From positions 248,001 to 312,000 of the forward strand of contig JAIBAY010000005.1 in NCBI GenBank assembly GCA_019694975.1: a stretch of DNA of 64,000 nucleotides. The letters run 5' to 3'. The translations under genes and the position numbers were made by a program. This DNA is from Chitinophagales bacterium. GTDB taxonomy: Bacteria; Bacteroidota; Bacteroidia; Chitinophagales; UBA10324. Positions within the stretch are counted from its first letter, which is position 1, and each line of letters begins with the position of its first letter. Of the stretch, positions 8,190 to 16,575 are shown in pieces. Under the pieces are notes generated by a model that saw only the letters and a list, made by a program, of their open reading frames with translations, made no database searches and was not told the DNA's origin.

Positions 8190-9650
8190 TTATTGCTTTA
8201 CATTTATTTCTATCAACTTAATTTCTACACGGCGATTTTCGGTACGTCCTGCTGCAGTCTTGTTATCAGCAATCGGGCGAATTTGTCCGTAACCTTCCGA
8301 ATCAAGGCGTTCAGCTCCTACTCCTTTCGAAATGAAGTAATTCTTCACAGAGGCAGCACGGCTCTTGGAGAGTGCGAGGTTCTTCGCTTCTTTACCAACA
8401 TTATCAGTATGGCCTTCAATGCTCCACCGTGTGTTCGGGTATTTCAGCATCAGCGAAGCAATGTTATCCAGTGTGCCGTAAGATCCGGTTTGAATCTTAT
8501 CACTACCTGTTACAAACTGAATTGATTTTGCACTGACATTGATTGATTGAATTTCCTCAGCTTTTGGTACAGGGCAACCGCCATTTGATTGTGGTCCTGC
8601 GTCCTGCGGGCAGCGGTCATCATCATCAGCGATACCATCGCCGTCACGGTCAGGACAACCTTTCAGGGCTACAGTACCTGCCCTGGTAGGGCACTTATCA
8701 TCCTTATCAGAAACTTTATCCCCATCTGTATCAGGGCAACCTTTCATGTCAACAAGCCCTTTCTGATCAGGACACAGATCATCGATATCTGCAACGTTAT
8801 CAGCATCACGGTCAGGGCAGCCATTGAGTGCTTTTGAACCAGCGGCACTCGGGCAACGGTCGTCTTTATCAGCGATGCCATCAGCATCAGCATCAGGGCA
8901 ACCATTCAATGCAACAGGACCTGCAACATCCGGGCAGGCATCTGTCTTATCAGCCACTGCATCATTGTCGCGGTCAGGGCAACCCATTGTGGATGCAGGA
9001 CCAGGCTCGTCAACGCATGCATCTTCATCATCTTCTATGCCGTCCTTGTCAGTATCATTTTTGCCAAAACGCACTACTATACCTGCTGAATGGTTAAGAT
9101 AATTTTGCTTTCCGGCAACAGTTTCATCACCACCGGGAACCAACCGATAGGCAGACTGAACAAATAATCCGAAGTCTTTCCAAAACCAGAAATTGAATCC
9201 GAGGCCACCGCCTACATTCGGACGAACCTGATCCTGTGACAAATAGTTTATGCCCACACCGGCAAAAACATAAGGTGCCACAACAGCATTTTCCTTGATG
9301 ATGTAACCATTGTCAAATTTGTAACGCAAATCGGCATCCAGGTCAAGAAATCCCCTGGCACCAATCTCTTCACCACCGTTAATAGTGGTAATCCTTGAAC
9401 CACCTGCCTGCAAGTCAACTGCCAGCGATGGATTCAGTGTACGCGCCAGTGAAAGTTTGCTGATGGCTGGCAGAACGTTCCAATATTCCGTCTTCGCAAT
9501 CTGATCAAAGTTGTATGGGGCATTGAAGTCGATGACGTTCAACCCCGCGCCAATCAACCAGGGGCGCTTCGTACTTTGTGCACTTAACTGCGATGCAAAC
9601 AGAAAATTTGTCAGCACAACAGCAAAAAAGAGTTTGCTAAAATGTCTCAT
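8190..9650 (-). CDS. OmpA-family outer membrane protein with TSP type-3 repeats
   Basis: A 486-aa protein in four parts. The signal peptide is residues 1-25 (ends LSAQS). A beta-barrel-like N-terminal domain spans about 30-195. Six thrombospondin type-3-like calcium repeats follow (199-360, unit DxDxDGIxDxxDxCP). Last is an OmpA C-terminal peptidoglycan-binding domain (about 370-486) with SIEGHTDNVG and the LSKSRAASVKNYF helix. Such proteins anchor the outer membrane to peptidoglycan in Bacteroidota. Most acidic repeat positions and paired cysteines are intact. A strong terminator follows. Upstream there is only TATTTTTA, a one-mismatch -7 element. OprF/OmpA naming is avoided because the barrel is not clearly that of a characterised porin. 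Confidence 0.93.
   Translation of the reverse strand: MRHFSKLFFAVVLTNFLFASQLSAQSTKRPWLIGAGLNVIDFNAPYNFDQIAKTEYWNVLPAISKLSLARTLNPSLAVDLQAGGSRITTINGGEEIGARGFLDLDADLRYKFDNGYIIKENAVVAPYVFAGVGINYLSQDQVRPNVGGGLGFNFWFWKDFGLFVQSAYRLVPGGDETVAGKQNYLNHSAGIVVRFGKNDTDKDGIEDDEDACVDEPGPASTMGCPDRDNDAVADKTDACPDVAGPVALNGCPDADADGIADKDDRCPSAAGSKALNGCPDRDADNVADIDDLCPDQKGLVDMKGCPDTDGDKVSDKDDKCPTRAGTVALKGCPDRDGDGIADDDDRCPQDAGPQSNGGCPVPKAEEIQSINVSAKSIQFVTGSDKIQTGSYGTLDNIASLMLKYPNTRWSIEGHTDNVGKEAKNLALSKSRAASVKNYFISKGVGAERLDSEGYGQIRPIADNKTAAGRTENRRVEIKLIEINVKQ
8571..9056 (-). repeat. Six tandem TSP3-type Asp-rich repeats inside the OmpA-family gene
   Basis: In-frame repeats of about 26-27 codons, each with the pattern GCPDxDxDxxADxxDxCP. 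The repetition is visible at DNA level (recurring CAGGGCAACC-like and ATCATC/ATCAGC strings). It reflects protein repeats, not a mobile or CRISPR array. Confidence 0.85.
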
Positions 9651-9837
9651 GGGATGCCTTTTAGTTAAAAATATTGGCGCTAATTAACGAAAATCTTTTC
9701 ATTGGTTATAGTAACTGCCATAGAATTGTAAACATCCATCCGTGCATTTCTCTGATTTCTTGGTCAGTTACATGTTGAATAATTCAATCACTTAAACGTA
9801 ATGCCATGAAGCGGAACAATTCCACCTTTACATTGTT

Positions 9838-10329
9838 ATGCTGCCGATGAGTTTTCATGATCTGCATTTCAGAAATCTGGAGGGTATTGAAATCCCCTTT
9901 ACAACATACAAGGGTAAAGTATGCCTGGTAGTGAACATCGCTTCGCATTGCGGTTATACTCCACAGCTGCACGACCTCGAAACATTGTATCTTTTTTACC
10001 GGAAGAAAGGATTTGAAATACTGGCTTTCCCTACCAACGATTTTGGACAGCAGGAGCCGTTGGATAATTCGGGCATCGGTGAATTCTGCAGCGATCATTT
10101 TCTGACTTCATTTCAGATTTTTGAGAAGTCACATGTAAAAGGCAAGGATGCGAATCCCGTGTACCGGTTCCTGTCACAAAAAAAACTGAATGGAAAATTT
10201 TCAATCAGTCCGCTATGGAATTTTCAAAAATATCTCATTGACAAAGAAGGGAATCTCCTCGATTTTTTCCTGCCCTTCACAAAGCCAACTGCAAACCGGT
10301 TAATCAGGAAGATTGAGCGGAACCTGTAG
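9838..10329 (+). CDS. Glutathione peroxidase family thiol peroxidase (Cys type)
   Basis: A 163-aa enzyme of the GPX family, most of which use thioredoxin in bacteria. Catalytic tetrad positions are visible: C38 in NIASHCGYTPQ, Q72 in FGQQEP, and W127-N128 in LWNFQKYLID. The peroxidatic residue is Cys, encoded by TGC, not selenocysteine. The cysteine normally found in the FPCNxFG motif is replaced by threonine (FPTNDFG, T66). A further cysteine, C84 (EFCSDHF), could resolve the sulfenic acid. The protein has no signal peptide. The start is the ATG at 9838; M4 is an alternative. Confidence 0.92.
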   Translation: MLPMSFHDLHFRNLEGIEIPFTTYKGKVCLVVNIASHCGYTPQLHDLETLYLFYRKKGFEILAFPTNDFGQQEPLDNSGIGEFCSDHFLTSFQIFEKSHVKGKDANPVYRFLSQKKLNGKFSISPLWNFQKYLIDKEGNLLDFFLPFTKPTANRLIRKIERNL

Positions 10330-10420
10330 GGTTGACTTGTATAATGCAAACACTATTTTTACTCACTTTTTTTTTGAGACAATTGCAATCAGGATTAAAG
10401 GATAATAGCTGCCATGCTTA

Positions 10421-10741
10421 TCATGCATAGCGCACAGCTGTTCCGCTGGCAATCACCATCAGCATGCTGCCATTAGAGCCCACTGTTTCAAAGTCGAGGT
10501 CAATGCCAATCACTGCATTAGCTCCCATGCTTTGCGCCTTTTGAGATAGTTCAGCCATCGCTGATTCTTTGGCCTCTTCCAATACTTTCTCATAGGTGCC
10601 GGAACGGCCGCCAAAGAAATCAGTGAGTCCACCCATAATGTCTTTAAAGAAATTGGCACCTATAATTGTCTGCGCCGATATCACTCCAAGATAATCGGTG
10701 ATGGTTTTTCCTTCAATGTGCGGCGTCGTAGTGCAAATCAT
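10421..10741 (-). CDS. YbjQ/UPF0145 family protein
   Basis: A 106-aa protein matching the YbjQ (UPF0145) family in length. It has the pattern GVISAQTIIGANFFKDI (19-35), a central helix with SAMAELSQKAQSMGANAVIG, and a C-terminal strand segment MLMVIASGTAVR. The family forms pentamers and is sometimes labelled heavy-metal-binding domain, but its function is not known. It lies between the convergent GPX gene and the M2 peptidase gene, and may be the last gene of the peptidase transcript (83 nt apart). Confidence 0.88.
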   Translation of the reverse strand: MICTTTPHIEGKTITDYLGVISAQTIIGANFFKDIMGGLTDFFGGRSGTYEKVLEEAKESAMAELSQKAQSMGANAVIGIDLDFETVGSNGSMLMVIASGTAVRYA

Positions 10742-10803
10742 TGTCTTTCGTGTTATTAATTTCGGTGGATGAAAAAATTGGATCAGGTGTTTGATTGTTC
10801 ATT

Positions 10804-10825
10804 GATTGTATCAACTTATACAATC
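10804..10825 (-). terminator. AT-rich hairpin just after the M2 peptidase stop (weak terminator candidate)
   Basis: A perfect 8-bp inverted repeat (10804-10811 with 10818-10825) and a 6-nt loop touch the stop codon. It has little GC and no U-tract, so termination is uncertain. Confidence 0.3.
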
Positions 10826-12657
10826 TACATCGGTACTGTCTCAGGCAATGTATATTTCCTTCCGGCATTTGCCCGTTTAAGATAATCCATCAGTGGTGCA
10901 AAGTAGTCGACCATTGGTCCGGCACTCATATCAGCATGAATACTCGACTTCAGATGTTCGCGCCAGTCAACACTGGCGCCCGGCGACATCACCTTTTTTA
11001 AGAAGTCACCTACTCCCTTATTACCCCAATAATTGGTCGCATGCGGATCCTGATGAAGAATGCTGTCTGCTATAAAATCGTGAAACTGAAACAACAGTAC
11101 ATTGGCAATGGAATAATCATAATAGCCTGCGGGGTCATCATTGATATGCGTTTTGGTGGCCGCATCGCAATAGTTTTCTCCCCGTTCAGCGGGAGGAACA
11201 ATTCCCTGGTACTTCTTCACCAGTTCCCACCAGGTCTTGTTATATTGATCTTCCGGAAGGTTCTTCGCATATAAGTTATATTCAAATTCCGTCATTACTC
11301 CACTGCCCCATGGTATATGCACCACATAATTCAAAGCCTCACTCAGCAATTTCAATGTGTCATTGGTTTGCAGCCCGGGCTTAATCATGCCCAACCCTTC
11401 CAGAAATGGTTTTTGCAGGGAGGCAAGGCCCATCATGGTGCCAAATGCTTCATGATAACCCCTGTTGGCGCCACTGCGAAGAATATAGGGAACATCAGGA
11501 TTTGAATAAGACTGGTAGTAGTAAATATGACCTAGTTCATGCAGCACAGTGCTCCACCACCTGGTATTGGTTTCAACACTCATTAGCGATCGCACATCAG
11601 TATCAAGGTCCATATGCCAGGCAGAAGCGTGGTTGTTTTTACTATATCCCGCGTCAGCGGCCACAGGGTACAAACTTGAATTCGCCCAAAATGATGGAGG
11701 CAACGGCCCGAAGCCAAGACTCTGATAAAACTTTTCACCCTGCTTTACAATCCATTCAGGATCGTGTGATTTGAGCACAGAATCAATATCCAGTCCCTTC
11801 ACCGTTACCATAGATGACCAGTCCTGTCCCCAGCGATTGGGCATCCATTGTGCCGGCAGGTAATCGGGAACCGGTTGATGGTATTTTGCAGCAAGCTCAT
11901 AACGTGCCCATGTATGCAATTCCCTGTACAAGGGCCAGACATCAGCTATCATGCCATGCGTCAGCTGCATCATTTCATCCGTACTCATTCCATACTCCGA
12001 TGCCATATAGTTAAAGAAATCACTGTAGCCAAGTGGTGTCACACTTTGATTTCTGAGGTCACGAAGGTTGGCGAGGCCATCTTTCAGTGTACTGCCCACT
12101 TCTTTGCTTGCCGTCCACGCATGCAGCCGGTCTTGCATATTATCTGAATTCTGTAATATTTCATCAAGCGCATTTACCGTGGTGGGTTTACCATTTAGCG
12201 TATAGTGAAAGCCGTATAACTTCTCTGTTTGTGCATTAGTTGCTTCAATGCGCTTCTTTACAACATCACCGGCTGTTTCAGGGTTATTGCCTGCGTTGAA
12301 TAAAATGGTTTGCAACTGCCGAACCTGTATCGGCGTAAGCTGGTCTTTCAATGCCAGGTATTTTCTTGCTGAATCAATATTCGCTTTACTACCGGTAAAT
12401 TTCGCCATGGCTTCATCTGCCAGGGCAGCATTATGAGAAGCCATTGTATCCCCTTCCACAATATGCGTATTCAGCATCCATTGGCCAGCAGCAGAAGCAG
12501 CATACAGCTTTTGATATTCAAGATTGTATTGCCTGAGGTACGATTCAAGTGCCGCGGAGGTGTTTTCTTTCTTTTGTGAATTACAGGACATCAGCCCGGT
12601 AAGCATGGTTAAAAAAATTACGGTCAGCTTTGATTTCTTAAAATGCATTTTGATCAT
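10825..12657 (-). CDS. M2-family peptidyl-dipeptidase (ACE-like) lipoprotein
   Basis: A 610-aa zinc metallopeptidase related to angiotensin-converting enzyme. It begins with a lipoprotein signal (GLMSC, C25), so it is probably membrane-anchored in the periplasm or on the cell surface. The zinc motif HELGH is at 373-377. The third ligand is E403 in GANRGYHEAFG, 26 residues after the second histidine, as in ACE. The length equals one ACE domain. Bacterial members release C-terminal dipeptides; substrates here are unknown. A consensus TATATTTG element stands 17 nt upstream, with TTG a further 18 nt up. Confidence 0.94.
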   Translation of the reverse strand: MIKMHFKKSKLTVIFLTMLTGLMSCNSQKKENTSAALESYLRQYNLEYQKLYAASAAGQWMLNTHIVEGDTMASHNAALADEAMAKFTGSKANIDSARKYLALKDQLTPIQVRQLQTILFNAGNNPETAGDVVKKRIEATNAQTEKLYGFHYTLNGKPTTVNALDEILQNSDNMQDRLHAWTASKEVGSTLKDGLANLRDLRNQSVTPLGYSDFFNYMASEYGMSTDEMMQLTHGMIADVWPLYRELHTWARYELAAKYHQPVPDYLPAQWMPNRWGQDWSSMVTVKGLDIDSVLKSHDPEWIVKQGEKFYQSLGFGPLPPSFWANSSLYPVAADAGYSKNNHASAWHMDLDTDVRSLMSVETNTRWWSTVLHELGHIYYYQSYSNPDVPYILRSGANRGYHEAFGTMMGLASLQKPFLEGLGMIKPGLQTNDTLKLLSEALNYVVHIPWGSGVMTEFEYNLYAKNLPEDQYNKTWWELVKKYQGIVPPAERGENYCDAATKTHINDDPAGYYDYSIANVLLFQFHDFIADSILHQDPHATNYWGNKGVGDFLKKVMSPGASVDWREHLKSSIHADMSAGPMVDYFAPLMDYLKRANAGRKYTLPETVPM

Positions 12658-12674
12658 TTTTTGATGAAGTAGCG

Positions 12675-12682
12675 CAAATATA
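12675..12682 (-). promoter_or_regulatory. Promoter of the M2 peptidase gene (TTG-N18-TATATTTG)
   Basis: Exact TAnnTTTG on the minus strand with a TTG (plus-strand CAA at 12701-12703) 18 nt upstream. This is the spacing expected for Bacteroidota/Flavobacterium promoters. It is one of the best two-part matches in the window. Confidence 0.7.
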
Positions 12683-12703
12683 AGACATTCACGCTGTCTC
12701 CAA

Positions 12704-13046
12704 AACGGTTGATGCTGATGCTTTCCGGCAAGACAACATCATTTGATAAGGGTAAAATGAACCATAGAAAATAATGCTGCTTTCATCCTTAATTTGTTCC
12801 AAACGGATGAACATTTTCTGCCTACCGGTTAATCGCGCAGTTGATTTATCAGGATGAAATTATCATGATTCATTCATTATGATTCCGGTGTTACCATGCA
12901 TTACGCTGAGCAAAGCAAATCCGCTGGAAAAAATTACTCTTGCCTGTATCCCGTCTTTGGTTGTCACTTGTAATCAACAATTTTATCTGCTATTGAATTA
13001 GTGTGCTCCTGTATTTTCAATTGCATCTTTATAAATTGCCGTCGTT
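12704..13046. other. Intergenic region between divergent M2 peptidase and TMTC-like genes
   Basis: Part of a 407-bp gap. Besides the peptidase promoter I see only a weak TCGTTTTG (13043-13050) before the TMTC-like gene. No RNA gene, repeat or credible small ORF is seen. Confidence 0.5.
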
Positions 13047-13064
13047 TTGCGCATTGCCAATTTT

Positions 13065-14750
13065 ATGAAGGAGCCCAGGAAACAATCACTGAAAGAAAAA
13101 AATAAGGTTATACCTGCGGTATTGGGAACGTTCAGGATTCCTTATCCTTTTCTCCTGCTCTCGCTCACAGTCGTCATGCTTTACGGCAGATCGGTAAACT
13201 TTGACTTTACCGAATTAGATGATTCTATATTTATCAAAGAACAGCAGGCTTACAACGAAGACCTTTCCAATCTCATTACCAGTTTTAAACGAGGTGTGTT
13301 TAATCCGACGGAAGATGTCTATTACCGTCCGTTGCTATTGAACTCCTTTGTGCTCAATTACCAGGTAAATGGTACGCATATCAAGGGGTACCATGTAGTG
13401 AATATAATCCTGCACCTGTTAGCTGTATTACTGCTGTTTGTATTGCTGAAAAAACTGCAAATGAAGGAATGGGAGGCTTTTGCACTCACATTACTTTTTG
13501 CCGTACATCCTGTGCTTTCTCAGGCAGTAGCCTGGATACCGGGAAGAAATGACACATTGCTCGCTGTATTTGTTTTTGGCTTCTTTATTGTTTCCATAAA
13601 CTACCATGTTGCAGGCAAGCCTGTTACATTATTCCTGCAATTCATATTGCTGCTGCTTGCCTTTTTCACCAAGGAAACAGCAGTATTTGCACCACCGGTT
13701 GCTTTGCTGTTGCTTATTTTTTACCTGCATACTAACTGGCTCCACAAAAGGAACATCATCTTATACGGCACCTGGATACTTGCCTTCCTGATATGGTTCT
13801 ATACGAGGTCGCAGGCCACCTTGAAAAATGAGCAGTTACAATTGGCAGCAGTATTTGCCGCTTTGCCTTCAAGGTTGCCGGTTGTGCTACAATACTTTGG
13901 TAAGATTATTCTGCCCGTGAATCTCAGCGTTTTCCCAATAAGCAAGGATACCGCTAACCTGTATGGATTCATCTCGTTGGCGTTGATGTCGGCAGGTATT
14001 TATTTCGCCAGCGAAAAAAATATTAGACTGTTACTTACCGGGGCCGCTGTATTTCTGCTGTTCCTGGTGCCGGTATTGCTTGTGCCGGGCACCTTGAATG
14101 ATCAGGATTTCGAACACAGGCTGTATCTGCCTATTGTTGGAGTCTTGTTACTCCTCAGTCAGACGGTCTTCCTCAGAAATAAGCTGTCGGAAAAAAACAG
14201 AGCGCTGGCAGTCATCTTCGTATGTCTTGTGCTGGCCATTGTCAACTTTAATCATCAAAAAAAATTCAGTGATCCCATTACATTCTGGACAGAAGCTGTA
14301 CGCACTTCACCACATTCCGCTTATGCCAACATGATGCTCGGTGCCAGGCTAAATGATACAGATCCTGTTAAAGCGCATACGCTGATCAACACTGCTTATG
14401 CCTTGAACCCGGAAGAAAAATACCTGAATTTCTACATGGGAAAAATGAAACTTGACCAGGATTCCATTGCTACTGCTGAAAAGTATTTTTTGAAGGAAAC
14501 TGAAAAATCCGGGTACTATGAATGCTATTTCCATCTGGCGCGCATCGCATTCGTCAAAAATGATTTTAACCAGGCGATTGACTATCTGAAAATATTCCTC
14601 GACAAGAGTCCTGCTGATCCGCAGGGAAATAACAACCTCCTGCTGCTTTACATGCAGACACAGCAAACCGATGCCGCAAAGGCTCAACTGAAAAAGATGC
14701 AACAACTGGGTTTGGAAATACCCCAGGAAGCAATGCAGCTTCTTAAATAG
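13065..14750 (+). CDS. TMTC-like membrane glycosyltransferase with TPR tail
   Basis: A 561-aa protein. The N-terminal ~390 residues form about ten TM helices. The first large loop holds TELDDSIFIKEQQAY, and FAVHPVLSQAVAWIPGRND is the hallmark of the TMTC (O-mannosyltransferase with TPR) superfamily. The C-terminal ~160 residues form three or four TPR-like helix pairs (for example AEKYFLKETEKSGYYECYFH). Eukaryotic TMTCs mannosylate cadherins; bacterial homologues are uncharacterised GT-C enzymes. The ATG at 13065 is preferred over a TTG at 13047, because a weak -7 element (13043-13050) overlaps that TTG. Confidence 0.82.
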   Translation: MKEPRKQSLKEKNKVIPAVLGTFRIPYPFLLLSLTVVMLYGRSVNFDFTELDDSIFIKEQQAYNEDLSNLITSFKRGVFNPTEDVYYRPLLLNSFVLNYQVNGTHIKGYHVVNIILHLLAVLLLFVLLKKLQMKEWEAFALTLLFAVHPVLSQAVAWIPGRNDTLLAVFVFGFFIVSINYHVAGKPVTLFLQFILLLLAFFTKETAVFAPPVALLLLIFYLHTNWLHKRNIILYGTWILAFLIWFYTRSQATLKNEQLQLAAVFAALPSRLPVVLQYFGKIILPVNLSVFPISKDTANLYGFISLALMSAGIYFASEKNIRLLLTGAAVFLLFLVPVLLVPGTLNDQDFEHRLYLPIVGVLLLLSQTVFLRNKLSEKNRALAVIFVCLVLAIVNFNHQKKFSDPITFWTEAVRTSPHSAYANMMLGARLNDTDPVKAHTLINTAYALNPEEKYLNFYMGKMKLDQDSIATAEKYFLKETEKSGYYECYFHLARIAFVKNDFNQAIDYLKIFLDKSPADPQGNNNLLLLYMQTQQTDAAKAQLKKMQQLGLEIPQEAMQLLK

Positions 14751-14810
14751 CATGATACTTTTTAACTGAACCAAATCTGCTGATAACGGCACTCGTGATA
14801 CGTTGTGTTA

Positions 14811-15410
14811 TCACCGGTCCTGCTTTTCAAATTCATGAACCCATCCGAATTTCCGTAACTCTTCCACGAGCCGGCTGACAGGAAGTCCCATCACATTATA
14901 AAAGCAGCCGGAAACTTTTTCGATGCCTGCCAGCCCGATCCAATCCTGAACTCCATAAGCGCCAGCTTTGTCGAAAGGCTTGAATCTTTTTACATAGTGT
15001 TCAATCATTTCGGTGGTCAGGTGTTTGAAATAAACCCTGGTGAGTTCTGAAAAAGTGGTGATCCGTTCTCGGGTGGCTAACGTAACACCCGTAATCACTT
15101 CATGCATATTGCCGGAAAGCATTTGCAGCATTTCAATAGCTTCGCCTTCATCAGCCGGTTTCCCGAAAATCCTGTTTTGAAAAAGCACTACGGTATCTGC
15201 AGTAATCAGCAACTGATCAAACTGAAGATGTGGCAGCACCGACTTTGCTTTCTTCTCCGCCAGGAAAGATGGCACCATCCTTAACGGTAATTCAGCAGGA
15301 TATTCCTCTTCCACTTCCGCTACAAACAGCGTAAACTCAATCCCGAGATTCCAGAGCAGTTCATGCCGGCGGGGCGACTGTGAGGCAAGCACAATTCTTT
15401 TCGGTGTCAT
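14811..15410 (-). CDS. maf: Maf-family nucleoside triphosphate pyrophosphatase
   Basis: A 199-aa Maf/YhdE-type enzyme that hydrolyses dTTP/UTP or modified nucleotides (house-cleaning pyrophosphatase). Visible motifs are ILASQSPRRHELL-type (here VLASQSPRR at 7-15), ITADTVV (about 69-75), GKPADEGEA, and the C-terminal GLAGIEKVSGCFYNVMGLP. All catalytic patches are present. A consensus TATTTTTG lies 20 nt upstream. It converges with the TMTC-like gene. Confidence 0.95.
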   Translation of the reverse strand: MTPKRIVLASQSPRRHELLWNLGIEFTLFVAEVEEEYPAELPLRMVPSFLAEKKAKSVLPHLQFDQLLITADTVVLFQNRIFGKPADEGEAIEMLQMLSGNMHEVITGVTLATRERITTFSELTRVYFKHLTTEMIEHYVKRFKPFDKAGAYGVQDWIGLAGIEKVSGCFYNVMGLPVSRLVEELRKFGWVHEFEKQDR

Positions 15411-15430
15411 AGACGGTTGTCCGTTTCTAT

Positions 15431-15438
15431 CAAAAATA
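15431..15438 (-). promoter_or_regulatory. -7 promoter element TATTTTTG of maf
   Basis: Exact TAnnTTTG on the minus strand, 20 nt before the maf ATG. No TTG is seen at 17-23 nt further upstream. Confidence 0.55.
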
Positions 15439-15532
15439 GCCGAATTATTTTCCCATCCTTTCAGGAGCGCAGTTCCCGCTGCTTGTTATTACCTTTCAAT
15501 ATCCCAAATCGGCAGTCCAGCTTGAAACACTG

Positions 15533-15540
15533 TAACTTTG
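15533..15540 (+). promoter_or_regulatory. -7 promoter element TAACTTTG of mqnD
   Basis: Exact TAnnTTTG ending only 4 nt before the mqnD ATG at 15545. Transcription would begin at or next to the start codon, so a leaderless mRNA is predicted. Confidence 0.55.
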
Positions 15541-15544
15541 AACA

Positions 15545-16375
15545 ATGAATCTCAGCATCGGCCTTTCTCCCTGCCCAAATGATACATTTATTTTCTATGC
15601 ACTGCTTCATGGAAAAATTGAAACCGGCGGAATCACTTTCTTACCGGTGCTTGCTGAAGTGGAAATACTGAACAGGAAGGCACTGGCAGCCGAGCTGGAT
15701 GTTTCCAAAATCAGCTTTGCTGTTTATCCATTCATTCAGGATCAATATGCATTGCTTACTGCAGGCAGCGCATTGGGCAATAACTGTGGCCCGTTGCTGA
15801 TCAGCCGAAAATCGATACATGAAGGAGATATGGCGACGCATACAGTAGCCGTTCCCGGAAAATACACCACTGCCAATTTCCTTTTTGAAACCTTTTTTCC
15901 GAAGCATGGCATCAAATCAGAAATGGTCTTCAGCGAAATTGAAAATGCTTTGCTGCAAGGAAATATCGATACAGGCGTCATCATTCACGAGAACCGTTTC
16001 ACCTATGAAAAAAGGGGACTGCGAAAAATTGTGGATTTAGGCGAACGCTGGGAACAAGCAACCGGCCATCCTATTCCGCTGGGAGGAATCGCCATTAAAC
16101 GTTCGCATGAGCCCGGTATCGGTGCATTCATCGGTCAGCTAATCAGGCAGAGCGTACAGTATGCATTTGCTCATCCTGAGGAGGCAATTAGCTTTGTGCG
16201 TGAGCATGCCCAGGAAATGGATGAGGCAGTAATGTGGCAGCATATCAGATTATATGTGAATGACTACTCTGTTTCTTTGGGTGAAAAAGGCAGCGCCGCA
16301 ATTGAAAAATTTTTTGACTACGCTATTCACCAAAAAATAATCGGTGAAATAAGAAGGCCATTATTCATTGAGTAA
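15545..16375 (+). CDS. mqnD: 1,4-dihydroxy-6-naphthoate synthase MqnD
   Basis: A 276-aa enzyme of the futalosine menaquinone pathway. It converts cyclic dehypoxanthine futalosine to 1,4-dihydroxy-6-naphthoate. The N-terminus, IGLSPCPNDTFIFYALLHG (5-23), and the segment LDVSKISFAVYPFI are diagnostic for MqnD, a periplasmic-binding-protein-like fold. Length is normal. Other mqn genes are not adjacent; an MqnP-like prenyltransferase lies at 32923-33768. The -7 element just 4 nt upstream makes the ATG the only plausible start and suggests a leaderless transcript. Confidence 0.95.
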   Translation: MNLSIGLSPCPNDTFIFYALLHGKIETGGITFLPVLAEVEILNRKALAAELDVSKISFAVYPFIQDQYALLTAGSALGNNCGPLLISRKSIHEGDMATHTVAVPGKYTTANFLFETFFPKHGIKSEMVFSEIENALLQGNIDTGVIIHENRFTYEKRGLRKIVDLGERWEQATGHPIPLGGIAIKRSHEPGIGAFIGQLIRQSVQYAFAHPEEAISFVREHAQEMDEAVMWQHIRLYVNDYSVSLGEKGSAAIEKFFDYAIHQKIIGEIRRPLFIE

Positions 16376-16558
16376 GCGATTGCAAAATAAGGTTGGGATT
16401 CACCGGTCAAATTTTGTATTTCTTTACACGATTCATTTATTGCTTAAGCAGGAAATATATTTCTTGCGAATAAGCAAATGCCCGCTAAGCAGTTGTCCTG
16501 ACGCCTGTCGTTTTGTTTCATTACATCATTGCTTGTTTCCTGCTTTCACGAATAGAAT

Positions 16559-16566
16559 TATTTTTG
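16559..16566 (+). promoter_or_regulatory. Promoter of the GT2 gene (TTG-N23-TATTTTTG)
   Basis: Exact TAnnTTTG with a TTG at 16533-16535. It lies 9 nt before the ATG at 16576 and downstream of the earlier in-frame ATG at 16513. It therefore decides for the later start. Confidence 0.65.
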
Positions 16567-16575
16567 TCATTCAAG

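Noticed and set aside
8571..9056. Regularly spaced DNA repeats resembling a CRISPR-like array
   Set aside because: The repeats are in frame, differ in sequence and encode TSP3 protein repeats; no constant repeat with unique spacers.
11406..11774. 122-aa plus-strand frame
   Set aside because: Antisense to the M2 peptidase, no support from promoter or domain.
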